From contig NC_049980.1 of the NCBI RefSeq assembly GCF_000003815.2, forward strand, positions 13,084,020-13,148,019: a DNA stretch of 64,000 nucleotides, given 5' to 3'. Positions 40,041-53,330 of the stretch are shown piece after piece. The first letter of the stretch is position 1. Each line of letters starts with the position of its first letter. The translations under genes were made by a program, and so were the position numbers. Under the pieces are notes generated by a model. It saw nothing but the letters and a program-made list of their open reading frames with translations, had not been told where the DNA came from and made no database searches. The stretch comes from Branchiostoma floridae (lineage: Eukaryota; Chordata; Leptocardii; Amphioxiformes; Branchiostomatidae).

Positions 40041-41565
40041 CCCTGATCTTTTTGAAGTTCAGGAGGACTGTGAAGCAAAAAGGCGAGCTCGGGGAAGTAG
40101 CGGTAGCTTCATCCTTTAACGAGGTGGCTGTCTGGAACGTGCAGGTGTTGAGTGGGAGCAGCACGTGGGATTCACAGGACAGGGACGGTGTGGATAACGC
40201 TAGCATTACACCTGTGTCCCAGGGCTGGCCAGAACAGACACTATGATAGCTGAGAAAAGTGTTCCCCTCAAAACTTTAGGAAAGATTCTGCTAGTAGTTT
40301 TGTCAAATTGTTGGATTTCATCATTACGTGGTTTTCCGGCTTAAATCTCAAAACAAGTAAGCCTGTGGATTATACTTGAGTCGATCAGTCAAACAGCATA
40401 CATATCTTGTCGGCTTGAAAAAAGCTGAAAATAAACGATGTCTTAATGGCAAAAAATGTTCATCTAATCGACATTGATGACTAATGTACAAGTATACGTT
40501 TTATCATTACTTTGTCCTATAGTGATGATATTTGGTAGGTTTGTTGTTTTGATAACACAAATTTTGCCAATGCAACTTCATCTTGACCCCCTCCCCATCT
40601 TATCCATCCCCAATGCAGTCACCGTTCATCGACTGATTCACACTTTCTATTATCTCTTTAGTTCGATAGTTACCTGTGGATAGAGCGACTTTGCTAACCA
40701 ACTGTATTAGAAGTCCACCGACCGGTCGAATGCTTTTATTGAATGGAGACCTTTATTGCACATTTTTACCCCACTGGGCGAGTGCAGGCCACATGGTAAG
40801 AATCATACATAGTGACAATGGAAACTATCATACACATCTATATATACAGATATGCGTCTAATCTAGTCTAGGACATTCGACTTCTTCTCGCTTCTTGTTT
40901 ATTATCGTCCCCTGTCCGCCCTAATGCACGAGACCAGGTTTACTAATGATGGTGAATGCTGCACAGTCCACTATAGGACTAATTGGGACGTGTAATACGA
41001 CCCTTTCATTATGAAAGCCCATCACTTCCTGCATGGACTACGTTAGAAGAGAAGCCTGATGCTAATACACAGGAGTTAGCCGAGGGGTTCTATGTGAATG
41101 TGCCACGCGGGACGAGGGACGAAAGAGGCCGAGCTGAGTCCGAACCCGCCAGCGCTTCCGGCGACTGCCGCGCTCTGCGGCACCGGCACTTCCAAGCGGC
41201 AATTTAATATATCTCCTGACACATGCATTAGATTTTTCATATTACTGCCCGATAACTCCGAATATCAAAGTCATAATCTATCATTGATTAGTTTGTGGAG
41301 TGGATCTTGTGCCATTTTTCATGGTGGAAGATACTCTTTCAACTAGGCCGCGCACGGACGTGGTCAGAATTCTAACCGCTGGGAGGGGACTCAAGATGGG
41401 ATACATTCATGTGTGTACATTTAACGGTTCAGTGCTATATAACGTTCATAAGATAGGCTTAACGTACCACAAATGATTGCAACTTCAATAAAAATGGCTG
41501 AACTACAAAATTAAAGTTCAACCTGCCACAGTTTCTTTTTATTTTTAGGCAGAAACACAACCTAC

Positions 41566-41795
41566 CTTTCCACTAGGACGGCTTTTTCACCATGTTCTCT
41601 TTGCAACCTAAATTTTAACAGATCGTTCAACGAATTGTATAGATAGAAAACAATCTTTTTTACGCTTACGCTTTGTGTGTTTTGTTGTCTTTTCAGTGAC
41701 ACTTTTACATTTTGTATGATATACCTGTATGAAATTGAAGATTATACACATTACTAGGTTTCAGTGAGAGCCATCTACTGGGTGGGGGCCTTATT
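41566..41795. mobile_element. MITE copy H, diverged, opposite orientation
   Basis: Left end CCTTTCCACTAGGACGGCTT; the interior ACGCTTTGTGTGTTTTGTTG is the reverse complement of the ACAAAACCCACAAAGCG block of copy B1. The right end is weak. Confidence 0.4.
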
Positions 41796-42613
41796 TGTGA
41801 CATACCTGTCCAATAAACTAAATGTCCGAAACGATCGGCTTTTCCGTTACTTTTCAGCTACTTTGAAGAGTAAAATTGACTCTTGTGCTCAAAACACTGG
41901 TCAGCCTAAAAGTAAAGAAAGACTAACTTGATAACGTTAATACTGAGGTACCTCCACAAAAGACTGTCTTTTCACGGGTGCGGGGAAATGCAACGTACGT
42001 CCATCTTCAAAGTTTTTCTCGTGTTCTCCGTCTAACGGTAAAAATAAAGCCACCACGACAACTTGTAGCCCGGAGCAAAGCGTCGGTGTGTTCCCGCTAA
42101 TATACTTATTACCAATGCCGCGCTCTTCTGAAGTGCCGACTTTGGGCTTTATTGATACTTAACTACCAAAGGATATCTTGTAAAAAATACGCGGAACCGA
42201 ATCAGGTGTTACAAAAAAGACCATAGGAGACGGTTTTGAAGAGCTGAAGGCGTCTTGTTTCTAAGACACTGCGGGGTTTCCTTCACTTTCATACTTCTCT
42301 GAGTAATTAGAGAAAGACTCTTTTTGAAATATGAGGTTGCGGCTGCGTCATGCGGAGCGTGTTATTTGATATTACCTTATTAACGGGAAGATGTCTGAAG
42401 AGCCGATCATCAAAGAAGATGAACCTCTCTTTCATCAGGCGAGAAATGTTTTGGAAGTCACTGCTAGAACTTTACCGTTTGACTAGATAACAAGTTGGTG
42501 AGAGGAGAAGTTTCTCTTATTTTTCTTCATCTATATCTATAAGCGGCAAGAGGCACCGAAAACACAACCTTCCTCGCAAAGTCAACAAGCTGCAAGTCAG
42601 GATGAACAGTAAT

Positions 42614-42803
42614 GCAAATTTTGATATTAATTTCATCAGGTAGATCATAGAAAATAGGAGTTTCTTTTACACAATCAGTTATTCTCACCTGCTGACGTCT
42701 CGATGTCTGTCAGACAAAAAAACGTCAGCAGGTGTTGATAACTGGTTGTGTAAAAGAAAACTCCTATGTCCTAGCAATGAAAATTTTAAGTTCAAAATTT
42801 CGA
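42614..42803. repeat. Long inverted repeat (foldback hairpin)
   Basis: The inner arms (about 42656-42698 and 42722-42765) share AGGAGTTT-CTTTTACACAA and CACCTGCTGACGT and match in about 39 of 44 positions. The arms extend more weakly outward to AAATTTTGA on each side. The loop of about 23 bases contains TGTCTG-T-CAGACA, itself a small palindrome. The hairpin could be a snap-back MITE or the source of a hairpin RNA. Confidence 0.75.
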
Positions 42804-43639
42804 CGTTTTATACTTAACAATTTAACAATATCAAGACCCCAAAATGCATATCAAGCTGCAAGGCATTAAGTTATCAACTATTTATCACATTTATTGATAT
42901 AAACAACAATTAACTTAAAGAATGCCAGAAACGGGATTCATGTGACTCTTTGTAAGGCAATAAATATTTCATTGTCTGTGAACAGACGGGTGCGCATGAA
43001 CATTTATCATTCCAATCTCTCTGATAATGTGTTCAATTGAGCTTAGTACATCGCCAGAATCATTCGTCAGAGTGTCTGCGGTGGGAAAATTGGGGCAGCA
43101 CACCTGTGGGTCTTTGCCAAAAGTTTTTCTCGTCCATTTTCAGGTTTTATTACTGAACTTCAGATTACATTTTTGACCACGCATTCGCTTGGGTAACACC
43201 CAAGTTAAGTTTTTGAACAAGAAATATCATTGCTGTATCATTTTTTGGGGCTGAAAGTGCTTCGAACGATTGTGCGTACGACAGTGATTATAGCCAGCAA
43301 TGTTAGACAGAGAAGTCAATTATGTAATGTTTAATTTTTTCATCCAAATTGTCAAAGTTATTGTGTTCGATATTGGCGCATGGCGTCCTAACGATTTGAC
43401 TACATTAACACCGCAGCAAATAGCTTTCTATTGGTCGATACACGCAGGATAAGCTTTGAAAAGAAGTTTAATCTTAAAACCTGTTACTACATTCGCTTAA
43501 AAGAAAGAAATGTGCCCTGCCTGGCCACAATGAAGCCCGGACATCTATTGACCATCCAAAACGGCCATTGTTATCTGCTAGCACTATTCGTGCTGGTTTC
43601 TCCACACACATACACTTTTCCTAATACAATAGATGCCGT

Positions 43640-43781
43640 TTAATTGCACACTCCATTTGCCAGTCTATTCCGTGCAATTATCCGGATGGTGCAACAATGC
43701 AACGTTATCCAATTGAATTGCACTGGTTTGGGATTTTGGGATCCCGTGCAATTAACACCGGTAATCCGTTGTGCAATTAAC
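43640..43781. promoter_or_regulatory. Cluster of five GTGCAATTA sites
   Basis: GTGCAATTA or its inverse TAATTGCAC occurs at 43641-43649, 43672-43680, 43716-43723 (AATTGCAC), 43746-43755 and 43771-43780. The outermost two are inverted (TTAATTGCACA and TGTGCAATTAA), so the block may also be a tiny inverted-repeat element. TAATT is a homeodomain-type core, but no factor is assigned. Confidence 0.4.
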
Positions 43782-44362
43782 TAGCTTCTTCTAGTACTGT
43801 AGCAAACCGTGCCAGGGTCAGTGTCACTGATGACCCTGTACCTTTTGTGGAGGATCCGGTCGTTAAGACACTGTTGGTAAAACTGGGTCCTGGATTCCGT
43901 CCACTCAGCACTTCCCTCGCTCACCTGTTCGGGCCCCCCTCAGTATCCGCAACGCGAAGTTTTCTGGGCGGATCGATCGGTAGGAGGCGAGCTGGCCGCT
44001 CGCAAATTGCTTTTTCCTCGGTGATTTATGGTGTGGCCGGCGGGAACGGAGCGCCTCTGTCACCGTACGGAGCCCGGTATCGACGCGCTGGAGATGGATG
44101 TCTCGGCGGGGACATGCAGGAAGAACTGGGACAAAGTTATACACGCATGATAGCTTACAATCCCAGGAGATTTCAAAGTTGCCTCTTCTTCGCAGGCGCA
44201 ACAACTGATTTTGCGAAAATGGTTTAACCACCTGAAAAAAATGGCTTTTATTTTGCGATCTTTGCCATTTCCAATGACCAATCACTTGTAAAAATGAAGG
44301 TAGGGTGTAAGACGCTGCTTACTGCAAAACACCAGTTGTACGATTTTAATGTGAGTTTATTA

Positions 44363-44720
44363 CCTTAGCCAAGAAGGTTACGTTTTCGTGTGGTTGGGTT
44401 TGTTTGGGGACATTATAGACAAGATAACTCAAGAAGTTGTGGACGAATCTTGATATATTTTGTTTGTGGGTGTTGGCAAACAAATAAGTTTATTTATGAA
44501 CTTACTAGCGACTTTCTGTGGTACTGCAGCAGAACTTCAGGTTTCTCTATCTCGTGTTATGCTATGGTGATATCTTTTAAAAGGGAGCCTTTGGGTTCTT
44601 GAAGAGAAGTGGTTAGGGCCTCTAGCAGCTTTTTAACTGCAGGGGCCTATTATGTTTCAGGTCTCAAAGAGAATAACCCAAAACGGATCGTTATGATTTG
44701 TAGATATGTAGATATAACCT
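44363..44720 (+). repeat. Dispersed repeat family, copy 3
   Basis: Blocks TTACCTTAGCCAAGAAGGTT, AGATAACTCAAGAAGTTGTG, GTACTGCAGCAGAACTTCAG and CTGCAGGGGC appear in the same order as in the intron copies, without the tandem 247-base part. Confidence 0.65.
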
Positions 44721-44917
44721 TTAACGGTGATTGACATGATTAGATTATGCTTATAGAAATATTGATCTGATTTTTGAAAACATTTCCAATTCTGACAACA
44801 TATTTATTGAGGGCAAGATTCTTTTGTAACTTTTATGCTGTATATTTTAGGATTAAGACTAGCAATGACCGTATGAAAGAAAAGCATGGCTCTTTTTTTT
44901 AATCACATCACATCACA

Positions 44918-45125
44918 TTTCTGATATTCTCACGATTCAACTCACGCTCACTTACCCATCCACTCTCTCAGTCACTCATTACCAACCTGCATGCTTACTC
45001 ACGCTCACTCAGTTGCTCGCTTACACTCTCACTCACAAACATTCATCCACACTTTCTCACTCACTCACTCAATCACTCACTCAAGCCATCAATCACTAAG
45101 TCATCCACTCACACACTCATGAACC
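44918..45125. repeat. Degenerate CACT/CTCA microsatellite
   Basis: Repeated CACTCACTCACTC-type sequence over about 200 bases with many substitutions. Confidence 0.85.
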
Positions 45126-45503
45126 AACGAACTAACGAACGTACATATGAGCTATCCAAACTGTACCGCCCGCTTCCCGCCACACTCAAACCCCCACCAT
45201 ACGTGTGCCCTCGTCGCAAAAGGTAAAATTCCCGCCAATTTCAAAACGTGGGTTTGGCGACATCTATATTGAGGTAAATCATTTCCTTCGATAACTTTCA
45301 AGAGCAAGTTGTACATGTGATACTCTTTAATAATAATTTAGTTAGGTAAAAAGTGCGTATGGGGCTGGTGGAATGAGAGGAATGCAACGCAGTTCTTCTG
45401 CAGCGAGCGATAGACGGTGCTCAGGTACGTTTATGGTGGATTTTGGTGTGCAATAATGACGATTTAGAATCCACATAAGTGTCTCTTTGCCCTTGGTAAG
45501 ACA

Positions 45504-45714
45504 CCATTTTCACCAGAGGGCAATGACTGAGCGGTCATACAGCGGCCAAAGTTGGATTTGGATTCATTTTGTAATCAGAATATAATGCACGATGTACAAA
45601 TATCATTTATAAGACGACAAAACAAGCAAAAGTAAAACGATTAGTTTCCTATACATGCTATTCTTCAAGTCAAATGTCAGATCACTAAGCGTTCGCAGCC
45701 TCTAGTTGAAATAT
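45504..45714. mobile_element. MITE copy E
   Basis: Left end CATTTTCACCAGAGGGCAAT with GACTGAGCGGTC; right end GTTCGCAGCCTCTAG, inverted. The interior GACGACAAAACAAGC matches copies A and B1. Confidence 0.65.
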
Positions 45715-46248
45715 ATCTATAAGCCAAAAATATTGTGTCCATCTCCGTGTAGTGTATACAGTCCTCTTCTCTATCTTTATAGCTGACAGTCCTCATCATC
45801 GTTTCACAGCTGTATATGTTTGGCGTTTTCCCTACAAGTATATAATACCTCACCTTCACAGTAAAACAAATGCCCATGTGCCTTTTAGCCGCCAGTACAC
45901 ATGAACACATGTACGGGAGCATAACATGCTAAGCCCGGTATGAATAAGGGATTTTCAAAGGTCCCTCGGCATCGGGTAAAGGAAAGCCGCACGCTGTATA
46001 TCTAATTTAATTGTTGTTTGCTCCAATTTAAAAATTTCCTGACGCTCCCTGCCCCCGAGGCACTCGTACATTGAAAAATGTCGGGACAGGATATATGAAA
46101 GGATCAGCGTGAGACCAAGACTCGTCTGTAATAAACGTGTTAATGACTGGTGTGATTAGGTGGAGCTGCCAAATACACTTTTACTAGAAACTTACATACG
46201 GGAGGGGATCTGCAGAGCAACGCCCTATTATCTTCTTGGTTATACCGA

Positions 46249-46412
46249 CTTTTCCTTGAAGGTTGTGACCGCTGAGTGACCAAAGTTTGGACAGATCGAT
46301 CGCTCAGTAAATGTATAGATAAGGAGTGTTGCAGTTGCACCAAATATGAAATCATACAAGACTACCAACGTTGGTCACTGTAAAGTCGAATAGCGATCGC
46401 GTGGTGGAAAGG
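46249..46412. mobile_element. MITE copy F
   Basis: Left end CTTTTCCTTGAAGGTTGTGA with CCGCTGAGTGACCAAAG; right end AGCGATCGCGTGGTGGAAAG, inverted. The interior differs from copies A and D. Confidence 0.6.
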
Positions 46413-47117
46413 ATGGCCTTGAAATGCCATTCCGTAAGCAATTCTCATTAAAACTAGATTTCTGCCTTTATACATATGATACCATGTTTTTGATTGTCTA
46501 CGTCTATGCGTAAGACGTTAAATTGGAGCCGAGGTTTTCAGGATCATCAAAATAACTCCAAACAGAACGTCGGGCACAGTTCCGGTGCCAAGCCACGCCA
46601 TCCGCGCTCCGTCCTTCCTTATCTTCACGTAAAGTGGTGATCAATTAGCGAAAATTTGAATACCTTCAACTGTAAAGAAAAATTCCGGTCTGCGATTAAT
46701 ACGTAAAACATTTTTCTCTCGGGCAATTTTTGTAACACATGTCCTCTATAAATTCTATATTTTGTCAGGTCATGCACGATGCGTTCGGAGGAGACTGAGG
46801 GCAAAATCCTGAAGGACCTTAACTGATCAAGGTAAAGGAGTAGAGAAAAAAATAACTACTAAACATACTGTTTGAGAAGTGAAAGAAATGAAGTTGTGTT
46901 AAATGAAATAATGAACCTAGTATTTTTCCGATTATCGTTATTTCATTACAGTATCAGCCAGACCTTCTATCAGCGCAAAGAACAAGATTGCGGGACAATA
47001 ATGGATCAATTTTATCAATGGGCCAATTTCATCAATAGAAGTAACATTCAACTAATCAAGTCCGCAACTTACAGTGGTAGTAATCTGTAGTGACTACAAC
47101 TCAACTGCATGACGCGG

Positions 47118-47415
47118 TGTGTGTGCGCTCGTGTGTGTGTGCGTGCGTGCGTATGTACGTCCGTGTTGCAAACATAACTCGAGAAGTTATAAATGGATCT
47201 TGATGATAATCGGTAGGTTGGTAAGGGGCGGGAAAACGAAAATTGCGTTCGATAGTGTTTCTCTCTAGCGGCTTGTTATTGCACTGCAGCAGAACTTCAA
47301 GTTTTTATATCTCTGACATGCTATAGTTGTGATTTTTTTAGTTGTAGATATCTCTTTGAACAGAGCGCAAGCTGTGAATGTTTAGACTCCTTTCTAGTGG
47401 CAGGGGCGCATTTTT
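47118..47415 (+). repeat. Dispersed repeat family, copy 4
   Basis: A GT-rich start is followed by ATAACTCGAGAAGTTATAAA, TGGATCTTGATGATAATCGG, CTAGCGGCTTG and CTGCAGCAGAACTTCAAG, closely matching the minus strand of 17390-17690. Confidence 0.72.
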
Positions 47416-50400
47416 TCATACTATACAATAAAGGCTAATATAAGTAGAACTGTAACATCTTGCTGCACTAGCAGTTGGAGATAATTATGGATCTGAGTAT
47501 ATTTTCTAGTGATAAAACAAATTTTTATGTATCATATTTTTGCGAAGTGAGAGATGTCGCATCTAAAGATATATTTAAATCTGCTTGTAGCTTCGAGTCT
47601 CTTGATTTAGTAAAGTGAACGATGGGGAAGGCACACCCTACACAGGCAGGGGCACTTGTTCAGCACTGTCCTGTATCTACTACAACCGGGCTATGAACGA
47701 GACAAATACAGGCCGACTGAGACGTCAGGATTTTATCTGCTCCCATCACTCTCCTCACGCCGTCACCGCTCCTGCATCCATAACGTACGGCCGGACCGCC
47801 TCAGCCTGGACCGGGCGGACAGCTCCCGCCAACTCATCTGCAAGTCTGCACAGATTTGGTGCGCGGACAGAGACAAGGAACGGAGAAAAAACTTTTAACA
47901 TGGCGAAACTCCACACACCACCTGGTACCTAGGTGAATCTCCTGTCACACAGAACTGACCATATTGTCTCTCAACGTTCCCCAGATCAGGGTTGGGAGTT
48001 TGGAAGCAAATTGGAGTAGGTAAGGTGGATTTCAGGCTATCCCCAACCCAGCGCCAACCTTGGATGCATGGGGAGTGGTCGGGATAAAGTCGTGGAAAGG
48101 CGCTAATCACTGGGAACCCCGGTGGAGTATGTCAGGTGGTTGAAATGAATCGAACGTCCAGTATCTACATATCAATGACCCCCAAAACGTATTATAATGT
48201 ACCTAGCAATACTTGTTTCATAAAAAACATATATATCTTTTGTTCTTTTCTGGGTTTTCAGTTTCTTTGCTTGGTGAAAGTAATAAAAGGACATCTGAGA
48301 TAGAGAGGTGCAAACTTTATTTCAATGCGGCTATTTTTTTCTGGTAAATGTTATTTCATCTGGAGCCATTTACACTATATCTACCCATAGCGTACCTCTT
48401 ATCGTACTATTCCTAGCTGTTTGGTCAACAGATATTATCAATACCTCCCTACGTACACTGATGACAGTAGACTGTCATTGCAAATAAAACGAGGTAAGAT
48501 ATGATATGTAATGAAGAAAAGTAGACCCTGCTACAAGAGAAGACGATGTATAAACGGAATACGCACAAAGACGTCATACTTGATTTCATTTTTGTTGGCT
48601 TTTGAATATACCACCGCTTCAAGGGGAACAGACGATCATTCAAACGTGATTTGTGAGGACCTATCGGGTGGCGCTCACAATTATCACCGTGGGTGTTGGT
48701 TTAATAACAAACCGCAAATTACAGGCTCACGCGCGCGCCTCTCCCAGCGTGAACGGCGTCCTGGGCTCGCAACCGCCGAGCAAGAATAGCACTCGGAAAT
48801 ATCCCTGGACAGAGGTTACAGTGGATATTAAAGAAAAGGATGTGAAATAAGTCTTAGGATAGACGTTTGTCGTCACCGCGACCTTTTACATACAGTGGAC
48901 AGGTGTGTGTTCCGGGAGCAGAAGATGTAAACCTGCGGTAACGGTACACCCCATGTAGCCATGATGCTTCCTGTAGAGTGCTACATTAAGTCCGGTGATT
49001 GACAGGGAAAGTTTATTAAGCTGGGTCGACGGCGCGGTTCCTTTGATGTGTTTTACCTAGCGTGGCCTGTGTTAATCTGGCCAGGGAAGGAAAACGGCGC
49101 AATGAGGCGTGCGCTTCAACAGGTGCAAAGCGGCCCTCTGGGCAGGTCACCCATTCATCATGTGTCACTCCGCGGCCTTGGTGAGCCCGGAACTTCATCA
49201 TGCACTTGTGGCTTCAGCCGGAATATTAGCATCCTTCTATCGTGCAGCCTTGTAGAGAAAATTAACTACCGATGTCCGAATTATGCCAGTCCTTCTATGC
49301 ATAAGATGGATGAGGGGGTCACGCCATACAGAGAGGGAGATAGGGAGAGGGAGAGAAAGATTGAGAGGAAAAATAGAGTGGAGGAAGGGGGATGGAGAGA
49401 TGGAGAGAGGGAGAAAAACAAAGAAAGATATGTACACACTCACGGCAGCGCACGTTTTCCTGTCATGCAGCTGCCCTATATCTTACGTGCGTGTGTAAGA
49501 AAGAAAACAATTCCCGTTCTTCCAAATTGTATACACTGAATCATAGGAATTGATATACCAACAAATGAATCAATTGAGCAAAAAGCAAGTCGGATCATTT
49601 CAAATCCGCAAACCTATGCAAGTCATATAACAACAAACTAACCACAGTCTGTAATTAAAAATGCATAAAAGTATTTCCAAACTGACATTTCTCACAAGCA
49701 CATCCATTGTGCTTTTTGCAACTATTATTTTTGTAATTCTGAGTCCCTCTTCCCTCGACTCTGATGATATTACCAAAAGTGACTCTTTGGATACGCCTTC
49801 CTCTGAAACAAAGTACTTTCTACTGGAGCCAAAATGAACACATGGGATATAAACGCTCTCAACACTCTCTCACTAGAACAGTCTCAGCTGTATGTACAGC
49901 TCCGCACTAGTTATCAATAAAGCTGAGGCTTTCTATCCCCACCAGATGATGCTCTGAATGCGGAATTGTGCCACGAAGATTGCTTCTATTGTGCGTGAAT
50001 TCTCCCCAGCCTTTCTTTTTGTTATTACCGTTCTCCACCCCATTGTTTCTCTCGCCCTTTCTGTGGAATACAAATAGAATATATCACTAAGCGTGTAGCG
50101 GTACCCTTCAATTATGATGCAGTGATCCTGGGAGTTAGGTATATAGGGATGTGTCATGTTGGTGAAATATCGTACTTACATGTACAACTTGAAGACAACG
50201 CCCAGTATTTGAAATGTGGAATCCTTCATGAGCCCCAGCTTCACATCCCGGTATAATCTTCAGACTGCTGGAGCTGTTTGGGAAATGAAGACCACAGATT
50301 TAGCCCGGCTTGCTTGTGGTCCTGTGTGTGCGATACGGAGGATTATGGAAGCCACATTGTTTACGGATAAACGAGGATAGCGTAACAGAGCCGGGCCATA

Positions 50401-52199
50401 AGCAGATTTATTAAAATATCATCCTTATCACCTCCTGCAAATGAATTCATCATTCGTGTCCCACCCGAGTCATATCGGCTTTGCGAACAACAGCACCCAT
50501 ATCCCCGCTATCTGTCAGGCATATCTAAAGTACACCGTTAGAACATTTGTAATTTGTATTTCCCCTTGCCTGATCGCACTCAAACTATTCACAAGTTATA
50601 GTCATCTTCTTACTATTGTCAACTTGTCTCTATCCTATATATGGTTAGAAATAGAGAGTGATAAGTTCTCCTGTATCTGCACCTCAATATACACTTTGAA
50701 AAGCTACTGAGAGATAGCTGGTAATATTCATGATATCAAATTACAATGCGAACCACTCTTTATAACTTGCACGCCTCTGGAAAGGAAACAGATATATTCA
50801 TGCTACATGTGCTTGTTTGAAATACGTGTAGGATTCAGAACCTACTTCTATCCCTTGACTATGACACGCATCGCTCCAGTTGTTGGAGGGTTGTTGTGTG
50901 ACGTGAAGTAGTCCGCTATTGGAGCAGTAGATAATTAAGGACGTCCTCCCTCTATATTGTCGTGTGTATCTATGTTGCGACTCTATTTTTCTCCCATTTT
51001 CTCTCCGAATCAAGAGACGATGCGTGCCTGTGTGACTTGTGTCCCGTTTAGCTCCTCGTCTCTCCGTATCCGATTAGAACTGACAATACCGTGATTATGA
51101 CACATGGCGGGGCTGTGCGCTAATCTGGGAACAAACAGTCGCGCTTGTATCGCACTAAGTCCGTTATCGCTACCCGTCCACCCGCCTGCCCGCCTCTCCG
51201 AGCGCGGTACTGTGCATGAACCGCCCGTCAGAAATGTGCTGTTCAACAGTGATACATCATAAGAAAAAAATGCAGGTTAACCAAGAAAATGATAACTTAA
51301 AAAAAGACAATTAAATAGAGTAAAAATGTCCAAAAATGAAAACCCAGCCTTTGTGTCATGTCTTTCTGTTAAATGACCTCCCTTTGTGAACGGCTGAAAT
51401 CCGCTCAGCAGAAGCGCTTTCCATCGCCACCCGGCAATGTGTCCTTTGAAATGTATGTGTTTGCGAACAACAATCGTCTGCCCCATAATTAATTCTTAGT
51501 TTCTCTCAGCGGCGTGTTGCTGGTTGCGGCCGGGTCCGCCGGCGTACTGCCGTGTGTCATAATTGAGCTAAGGGTCCTTGGGGATCGGGTTACAACGCCT
51601 TGTGACGTCAGCTAGATCGGTGGGAAGCGCCAGAATTTCATAGGTAAGAGGAGAGCCGGCAGCAGAGACTGGAAAGTGCACAGCTCTGACCAAATCATGC
51701 TCCTAACTCGTACCCAGGTGAGTTTGCATTTCCTTTTTTTAATCTCGCTAAACCGTTTGCCGGTCACGCAACCACGCCGCTGACCGCTCAGGGGACGCTT
51801 TTGTGATTTTCCTCGGGCTTTCACCCATCCTGCCCGGTCCGGCTCAGGGCACTGTCACGGGGCCCCGACGCAGTCGGGGTTTCGCTAGCAGGGGTCTATA
51901 AAGAAGTTATGCGATAAGACTCAGAGGCTAAGAACAGCTTTATTAATTATAGGGGAGCAAGACATACAAGCTGTATGCTTTCTGCTGCATTACTTTTTTT
52001 TCTAAAGTTTTCTGTACTACAGACTAGGTAGCGGTCACCTAGACCGCTCAAGTCCTGAAGAACAAATTTCTAGCCCAAGAGAACATCGACACTATATATA
52101 TTTGTTCTTTCAATTCCCACTCAATGCCTGCTTGCTTGCATTGCAATTAATTTCCTGGTTTCTTTTGTTTTGGTTGGCATAAGGAAGAAAAGTTTGGAA

Positions 52200-53330
52200 A
52201 GTTTAGAAACATGGTGACACTTACCGACGACACGGTCCCTAAGACCACCGAGTCTCGCCTTGTCGGACGTGTACGCCGCCGCCTTCCCTAGACGCGCCGA
52301 GCTTCTGACTGACTGAGCGCAACCCCGGCTTTTAGTTCACATTTCACAGCGACGCTAACGGCAGGGGCACCGTTATCTCCATCCTGTTGAAAGAGATTCC
52401 TGGAGAAACAATAATATAGAGAATAGATCACCTCCCGCTAGCGCTTCGGCCCTCCACTGGAGGAAGACCCGCAGGCGAGTCTCAGCCAATACGATCCCGA
52501 CCCCGACAAGCCATCCCCCGACCGTATCTTTCTTTAGGATTTCCCTTTGTCATCTCATTCCCCAGTTCTCAAACAGGAGAGCGCCAGAAGAGTCTTTCCC
52601 CTTCTTTGTGTTTTTCTTCCCCATCTGAAGCGCTGAATACTTATTTGCCTCCTCTCTTTTGAACCCAGAGCGCAAATTATGATTTTAAACAAAAAGTAAT
52701 AATCGGCGTGGAGCAGTGCCTGAATCTACCCCTCGGCTAGACTTTGTGGCAAGCCGAACCTTCAACAGCCTTCCTGACAGCTTGATAAGGATGCCATGCC
52801 GCACAGAAAGACTGAAACCCTCCTTCTTTCTCATTCACTCTGATTTTCCGCCGGTGACGTCCGAAGCTTTCAGTTGTCAAACCTTTTCAGGCTTCAAGGG
52901 GAAAATTTTTACAGAAATATCTGGTGATGATTCCCTTTCCCTTTCAGCGTGAAGGTGACACTTTCCCCGTCTCTGTGTCTGTCTTTATTTTCCTCCCAGT
53001 GTCGAGGCGCGTGCAATGACGATAATGTAGGTATCAACCACTAGTTAGCCGACTTTTCCCAAATCCGGAGTTCGCCCGTGTTGACAGACGCCGCTGAAAG
53101 GCAGTTGACAGCGTAACAAGTTAGATAATGATACACCCATACCGCGTTTTTGAATTCGCTTCAGTTTAACAAGTGGGGGGATCACCGGGTGATTTGTTAA
53201 TTGTTTTATTTGCTTTAGGAAGCAGATAGTGGTGGTGGATACACCCCGCGGGCACTGACGGCTGGGTACTTGCTTCCTACCCGGGCGTAGAGAGCAAATG
53301 TCCGGGCTGTGGTGATGAGAAGTACCCGTG
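52200..53330. other. Extended GC-richer island
   Basis: About 1.1 kb with higher G+C than the neighbourhood and no repeats seen elsewhere. On the minus strand a donor-like GTCGTCG/GTAAGT occurs at about 52226, which could end a noncoding first exon of a minus-strand gene, but no coding continuation is visible. Promoter, enhancer or neither cannot be decided here. Confidence 0.2.

Larger units (their letters stand above)
35518..41565. other. Intergenic segment without supported genes
   Basis: Unique DNA with a degenerate hammerhead-like motif at 36800-36833, a 12-G run at 37621-37632, and GC-richer islands at 38560-38970 and 39260-40040. I see no tRNA, no domain-bearing open frame and no exon series. 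Confidence 0.6.
41796..45503. other. Intergenic segment without supported genes
   Basis: Holds a long foldback (42614-42803), a cluster of GTGCAATTA sites (43640-43781), a GC-rich island (43840-44290), a dispersed repeat copy (44363-44720) and a CACT microsatellite (44918-45125). The open frame at 43847-44227 lies wholly in the GC-rich island and has no recognisable domain. Confidence 0.6.

Noticed and set aside
42653-42770. CRISPR-like or phage-type repeat array
   Set aside because: It is a single inverted repeat in a eukaryotic genome, with no spacer array.
43847-44227. Open frame of 126 codons in a GC-rich island
   Set aside because: Open frames exist on both strands at this place, as expected for GC-rich sequence; no domain or exon boundaries.
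48465-48477. Hammerhead core from CTGATGA near 48459
   Set aside because: The following TGACAGT-AG-ACTGTCA hairpin overlaps the core and no GAAA follows.
52200-52330. First exon of a minus-strand gene with donor near 52226
   Set aside because: Only one donor-like site is visible, and no coding exon or acceptor chain follows on the minus strand.
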